From contig JADFUC010001146.1 of assembly GCA_019722365.1 (NCBI GenBank), positions 124,001-188,000 of the forward strand: DNA of 64,000 nucleotides, given 5' to 3'. The stretch comes from Lithospermum erythrorhizon. Its lineage: Eukaryota > Streptophyta > Magnoliopsida > Boraginales > Boraginaceae. A program made the translations under genes and the position numbers. The first letter of the stretch is position 1. Every line of letters starts with the position of its first letter. A model generated the notes under the pieces. That model saw nothing but the letters and a program-made list of their open reading frames with translations. It was not told the origin of the DNA and did no database searches. Shown piece after piece: positions 58,745-64,000 of the stretch.

Positions 58745-59654
58745 AGAAAAGATTTAGCAGACAAGTGGAATGGTTTTGTATTGTAGCACAAAAGTACCAC
58801 ATCATGAGTCTATGCAGTTTATACTTTAGTTGTTATTGCATAAGCATGAAATATTTTTATGGAGCTAATTTCAGATGAGAAAGTGTACGCACTTCATATT
58901 AACCTATATCTTAAACTCCCCGTCTCAAAAAAAAGACGATAACTTGATTTTTTCTGGCCAAAAGAATAAACATTAAAAAAGTTTCAAATGTTTGAAATTA
59001 TCAAATTTTGTATACTTAATTTACACATACTTCAAATCAAAATTATTATGTTATTAGAAAAACAAATTAAAAATACAATCTTTTAATATATATATTCTCA
59101 ATGAATATTAAACAACATCGAAAAAATATTGAGACATTGAAGTTAATCTTTGAGCTGCCGGATGAGGATTTGTAAGTCATCGTGACCTTCAATATCACGC
59201 TGTCAAAGGATATGTTGAAATTAACATCTATGTTTCCCATTCATAGTGATATTAACGAGTCGAGTTTGAGTTTGATTCGACCGAGTCTAGTGTAATTATC
59301 TCATTATTTCATGTATCTAGAAGTCATTGTATTTGAGACTTATTTGGTGGTTAACCTTTGGGGTGGGTGTCGAGACGAGATTTTAGAGTCGGATACTGAA
59401 CTATTATAGGTTATTTGTTTCATTTATAAGACTAGATTACTAGTAATCAATTACCATAAATAAATGTATGAGATGTATTAGTTTGTTAAAACTTTATCAG
59501 ATATTTAGCTGAGCTGGTTGAGTTATAATCAACAAGTTAACGAGTATAAATACTTGAGTTTGACTTGAAAAGCCCTATTTTCAAGTCGAGTATTGAACAA
59601 TATCGGGTTACTCGAATCATTCACGCCAATGCCCATTCATAAAAAAACAGTGTG
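58745..59654. other. 3' flank of subtilase 4 and AT-rich spacer
   Basis: 3' UTR followed by AT-rich sequence. A CTCCCCGTCTCAAAAAAAAG-type sequence near 58.92 kb resembles one end of a Stowaway element, but no partner end was found. Confidence 0.4.
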
Positions 59655-59800
59655 AAACTGGCCACCTGGGAAGCAGCCCCCTCTCGAGGGCCCCGGCCTC
59701 GATTCCACGGAGGGGAGGTGAATCGCATGACGCGGGCTTTAACCGGGGTCAGAGGACGATGCTTCCTTTAAACCACTTCAATATGAGATTCTGCCACTAA
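59655..59800 (+). repeat. SINE-like repeat, copy 2
   Basis: A GC-rich island with GGCCTCGATTCCACGG (B-box-like) at about 59696. About 70 bases on, CTTTAAACCACTTCAATATG begins the end that matches the 6.93 kb copy in inverse orientation. Direct flanking repeats were looked for; AATGCCCATTCATAA occurs on both sides (about 59630 and 59799) and is a good target-site duplication. Confidence 0.65.
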
Positions 59801-61070
59801 TGCCCATTCATAACATATAGTGTACTGGTCTATTTTATGTATTGTAATGTAATTTCAACAAATGTTATATCCTCCATTAATGTGGGGACCAAAATACAAC
59901 TTATTTAATCAATTGAGAATTCAAGTGCTACTCTTAAAATATCGAGGACTAAAGCATACTAAGCACAACTCACGTAGATCGTTACAATTTAATTACTCTA
60001 CTCATTTAGGAACCAATTAATAACTTTGTTTATAATATTAGGTCAATGTTCAACTTAACTATCGAGATCAAACTATAATATGATCATACTTTTTGCGACC
60101 AAATCAATGATTACCTCTTGTATGTCCAAACACAAGATTACGGTCCGGCTTGGTTCTCATCACCAACTCACCATCCTTCCTCCTTAACAATAGAGTCTAT
60201 ATAACGAATTATGGATATATAATTTCAACGTATTTTACTATATATTGACATAATAATTTTAATTCAACTAAAAATTATGTTTGTCAATTAAGACAATAAA
60301 GTATGTTATTTTTTAGAATTGAAACAAAAGATTAAATTTTCATTTCATTACTGGCTATTTCATCATTTCAAATAAAGACTTGTTAACTCTTCAAATAAGC
60401 ATTCCAGAGACCTCGAACTTTGAAAATATTAGCGAGATTCCCGAACTCCATCACTATAATAGGTAAAAACATGGGCGGCTAGGGGTCAGAGAGTTTGGGT
60501 TATTACACTTTTATGGTCATTTTAAATACAACACTTATCAGCCAATATCATCTAATCACCTCCCACCACTAAAATCAAACATCACTAACCTACACCCCAC
60601 CCCTTACCCCCATCCTTCTTGTGGGTATTGGCTTGAAATTGAAAATGGGGGTGTAACATCAACAATGGTATCAAAGCTAGCTTTTTTCCACCAAACCGCC
60701 ATCGTATGGTGGGTGGTCAAGGGTGAGATGGGAAGCTGAAGGCGACTGAGGTGGTTGAGAGAAATAATGTTGATGTTGTGAAGCTTGAGACAAAGAGAGG
60801 GACTCAATAATTATTTCTCCGTCAACGATAGACATTTCGACTCTTTGCATTATTTCATAAGCCAACTCGATCAGAATAGTTTTCAAGCCATAAGTATATA
60901 ATAATTTATCAAACTATATCAATAAAAAATACATTTTAAATTTTTTCCATTACATAATTTTCTACTCTCAAATATTATACAACACAAACAAAAATATTTA
61001 CGATCAAAGTTTTAATTTTATTTGAAGTAAAAAGTCAAAATATCTCTATTATTTAGGGAAGGAGGGAGGA
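59801..61070. other. Intergenic AT-rich spacer
   Basis: No gene was recognised. A C/A-rich patch at 60.56-60.62 kb and minus-strand open frames at 60.60-60.89 kb have no family resemblance. Confidence 0.4.
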
Positions 61071-61202
61071 GTAGTTTATGCAAAGAATCCTTTAGCAAAG
61101 CTCACTTTGTTGTATTCTCATGGCAATGCTGCTGATCTTGGTCAAATGGTTGACCTTTTTAGTGAGCTCAGTATCCATCTTCGTCTCAATATTATGGGGT
61201 AT
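61071..61202 (+). pseudogene. Single exon fragment of an ABHD17-like alpha/beta hydrolase
   Basis: In one frame the sequence reads [19 protein letters not shown] then [20 protein letters not shown] and NIMG. This is the strand carrying the SHGNAxDLGQM motif of plant ABHD17/WAV2-type hydrolases, normally followed by YDYSGYGxSxG with the nucleophile further on. The exon ends at a plausible donor (ATGG then GGTATGG), in the phase expected before the YDYSGYG exon. No preceding or following exon of this gene was recognised within several kilobases, so it is an isolated exon: either a truncated duplicate or a fragment carried by a mobile element. Confidence 0.65.
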
Positions 61203-63150
61203 GGTTTGTGTATTTGGTGTCTTGATTTTGAGTATGTTGTTGTTTTGAGTATTTTGATGTGTTATACTACCTCAATATAATGGTGTATGGTTTGGATATT
61301 TGATTGGACGAAAATGAGATGACAAAGGAGGGTAGGGGTAAGTGATGTTAGAAGGGCCAAGCATTTATATTTTATTTCGATTTTTAATTAATCAAAATTG
61401 ATTGAAGCTATTAAATATTGATCCACTAATTGTTTGTTAGCTTAAAAACGATCCATAAAGCCAAGTAATATATTTAAAATGTATGTTTTGTTCTTATGCT
61501 TACCCAAGTATAGTGGAGTTCGTGTCAAAAAAGTTGTTTTCCAAAAGCCTGCGCCAAAAATCTCTTCGCGCCATGGCTCTGAAAGCCGAAATCAAAGTTG
61601 CCTATTCAAATGACGAAAAGTAGGCCGATGTCGAATGAAATTTAGCCAAAAACAAATTGGATAATCTCTTTAAGATGGAGGTAGTTAGTTAATTGTCAAT
61701 TTGGTCCAATAAATGTAGCCAAGTTCGTTGTGATTTTTCTCCAATTAGTGATCGCACTAGCGTGCTTTCTAATTTACAATGATGAATACCATCATAATTG
61801 CAATCAAAAAGACATAATTACGCTAATATTGAAAATAATTTTTTCTCTTTTTATTATTAGTATCATTCATCATATTATCTTCAATCTAAAAACTACATAC
61901 AAACAACCATTAGGAAATGGAATTTATTTGGAGAGACACAAGCCATGACTTGTACCAGAAACTCGAATGCAATAACTAATACTTCCTTCTTGTTGTTTGT
62001 CACAATCCATATGAGAAAGACAACGAAATATATTGGTGCTTTCATCACCCCGAACTAACGGAAGGCAGTTTCCCAAAACAGCGAGAATGGGGAATGCACA
62101 AAACATCTGCAAGCGATTGGGGAAGAATAACTGTAACATCCCTGCTTCAAAAAAGTCCGATGTCACACGCCACTTAACTAAGTTTGGCCTAAACCTTTAC
62201 CTCGGGCCTGAAGGCTAGACAACAAATTATAATAGTCTAACGAAAATATATAAGAGATATTTGATTTAAACACTCCATAATAAAGCTATTGGCTTTGTTC
62301 TCAAGATTAAATATTACAAGTCTTTCCGATAAAAAATATTGTAAACATCAACCAACTGTCCAAGATAATACTCCAAATAAATATTCTAAGCAAATAAGGA
62401 AACTTCATAAAATAACTTCCACCCTTGCTACTCATCATCTGAAATGGTGGAAAAGTAAGGGTGAGCTAACAAGCCCCGTAAACAACTCACTACCTTCTAA
62501 AATAAGGGATGAGAGAGGTTCAAAATCATATTTACATATAGGTATATATAATTTATAAATACCTTTCTCAAACAACGAACCAACACAATTAGAGAATCAG
62601 ATAACAGATACTTCAGAAAATCACATAACGACTTCTCAAATAAATGTCATATAGGTCATATAACAATATAATATTGTTATGTGGGTAAGTAACTGAGATT
62701 ACACTGTCCGTCAAATCATCATTGTTGTGATGAACTGGCCGCACATAGTTTCTAAGAGAGGGCCATACCTCCTCCTGGGTCAATTCACAGCTCCATTGAT
62801 CATTCTCATTAATTCATAGTTTCACTAATCGGGCTACAATACTTAACCTACCACATAAACCCCACATATTCTCAAGGATAAGAATCTAACACCTAAAGTA
62901 TCTCAAATACTCACATGTGTACACAATAACACATCTCGGAAGGTCGGATCCAATTTTCATAATAATACTATAATAAATACTTTCAAAAATAATCTTTTCG
63001 CATATACTATAATAAGATGAAAAATAGCGAGAGCAAGTAGAGAATCAATCGAAGTTTCGATTGTCAAGGTAAGTGTCATCGACATAGAGATTACGAAGTC
63101 AAACTCAAAAGACGGAGACACTAAAAGAACTATTGATTTAATCTTTACCG
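61203..63150. other. Intergenic repeat-derived sequence
   Basis: About 61.2-61.3 kb repeats GGTGTATGGTTTGGATATTTG-like phrases after the hydrolase exon. About 61.92-62.22 kb contains CTGTAACATCCCTGCTTC, resembling the start of a gypsy LTR. No intact gene was seen. Confidence 0.35.
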
Positions 63151-63850
63151 AAGACGAGAAGAAAAAATGTTCAACCTACCAAAAAGGCAAAATTATTATC
63201 ACGAGCTCTAACTCCCGATGAGTATAGTAGAGTCAAGTGCATGCGGTAGACGGCCAAGAGACGCTGATGTTATCCTCACAACCTATGAAGGTACAAGTCA
63301 AGTTAAGGATAATCAAATTGCTCTCTCACCAAAGAAGTAGAACTTTTCACAATGAAAGATGATGAAAGTATTCATGACATGACGGCAAGAATTGGAGCTC
63401 TTTTCAATCAACTTAGAGGACCGGGCATGCCTCATTCAAAAATGGAGATTTACAGAAAAGTGTCGATGTCTGGGAACTTAAAGATGCTCCTCCGGAATGT
63501 CATGGTAGCTTCTCTCGAGTAGTCCAAAATACCGAACCAAGTAGCACTGAGGAAACTCACGTGAACTCTGCCATTTGGGGAGTAAAAAATGATGTGTCAA
63601 GGCAAGAAACCTAAAGTTGATAGGCTTAGATCTCTCTCTACTTAAGGTAACCGGAGATAACGACATATGAGCTATCTCGATGAAGTCAAGAAGACGATTA
63701 ACGCCTGCTACAAGATCTAACCAAGACTATCGTAGGGAAACCAAAACAAGAGGAGTGTGGAATGTTATCAATAAATATAAAAGGAACATTGCTGCATCCA
63801 ATGTCCTAGCTTTAAGAAGAGAGGGAAAGAAGTAATTAATGTACCCCAAG
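63151..63850 (+). mobile_element. Decayed Ty1/copia gag fragment
   Basis: Spread over all three plus-strand frames are blocks in the order of a UBN2-type copia Gag: ALTPDEYSRVK (about 63.21 kb), TYEGTSQVKDNQIAL (about 63.28 kb), EVELFTMKDDESIHDM followed by TARIGALFNQL (about 63.34-63.41 kb), MEIYRKV, and a CCHC zinc-knuckle region (about 63.76-63.83 kb) whose second Cys codon is now a stop. Several stops and frameshifts mean it is not functional. It is a plant retrotransposon relic. Confidence 0.7.
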
Positions 63851-64000
63851 TCTATGGAACCGGATGGGGACTATTGTCTTACTGTCACCACGTAAGTTAA
63901 GTATCTAAGGCGCATCGGGACGGTGGATGCCTGCATAAGGATTGAGATCACCCTCGCCGACAAATGTCATCATGCAAGAAGGAAGAACTATAATACTATG
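63851..64000. other. Right-edge sequence, probably continuation of the copia relic
   Basis: GC-balanced sequence following the degenerate zinc knuckle. The protease region of a copia polyprotein would be expected next, but I cannot identify it in 150 bases. Confidence 0.3.

Noticed and set aside
60604..60886. Minus-strand open frames as a gene divergent from the hydrolase exon
   Set aside because: They do not resemble the N-terminus of ABHD17 proteins or any other family, and lie on the wrong strand.

Overview
This window is plant nuclear DNA. It is AT-rich and sparsely genic, with intron-containing eukaryotic genes, Stowaway-type MITEs (miniature inverted-repeat transposable elements) whose ends begin CTCCCTCC, tRNA-like SINE debris and decayed LTR-retrotransposon sequence. 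The protein families (an ACS10/12-type aminotransferase, a phytocyanin, a NUDT14-type Nudix hydrolase, a copper chaperone for SOD, and a cluster of intronless P69-like subtilases) point to a eudicot, most likely an asterid. I cannot name the species. No bacterial features, CRISPR arrays or rRNA genes were seen.

Layout. 0.4-3.4 kb (minus): the 5' exons of a cytosolic isoleucyl-tRNA synthetase, running toward or off the left edge. 5.5-5.8 kb (minus): a possible small-protein gene. 6-13.5 kb: intergenic, with SINE-like, LTR-like and MITE sequence. 14.0-16.5 kb (minus): a complete four-exon ACS10/12-like aminotransferase. 17-24 kb: mostly repeats, including a TIR-bounded tandem repeat at 18.3 kb, a Stowaway at 20.1 kb and degraded LTR elements at 21.7-24 kb. 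24.77-25.46 kb (plus): a two-exon phytocyanin. 26-31 kb: MITEs. 31.6-32.7 kb (minus): an intronless sugar-phosphate/nucleotide-sugar translocator like At1g12500. 35.2-38.7 kb (plus): a seven-exon NUDT14-like ADP-sugar pyrophosphatase. 39.4-40.7 kb (minus): CCS without a recognisable first exon. 43.8-58.7 kb (plus): four tandem subtilases, the second a pseudogene, with a transposon-derived insertion between the third and fourth. 59-64 kb: a SINE, one stray exon of an ABHD17-like hydrolase, and a decayed copia gag at the right edge.

The genes do not form one pathway. The only functional cluster is the subtilase array, which is best read as birth-and-death evolution of secreted proteases: three open copies and one recently broken copy in the same orientation, each open copy with its own TATA box. 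The least expected observations are inside otherwise normal-looking genes. The aminotransferase has two PLP-contact motifs changed reciprocally (NPxNP to NPxDP, and SDE to SNE). The phytocyanin carries two compensating frameshifts that hide its HVGDN block and has lost its first copper-ligand histidine. The fourth subtilase has DGG at the catalytic Asp motif. I found no convincing undescribed multi-gene system.
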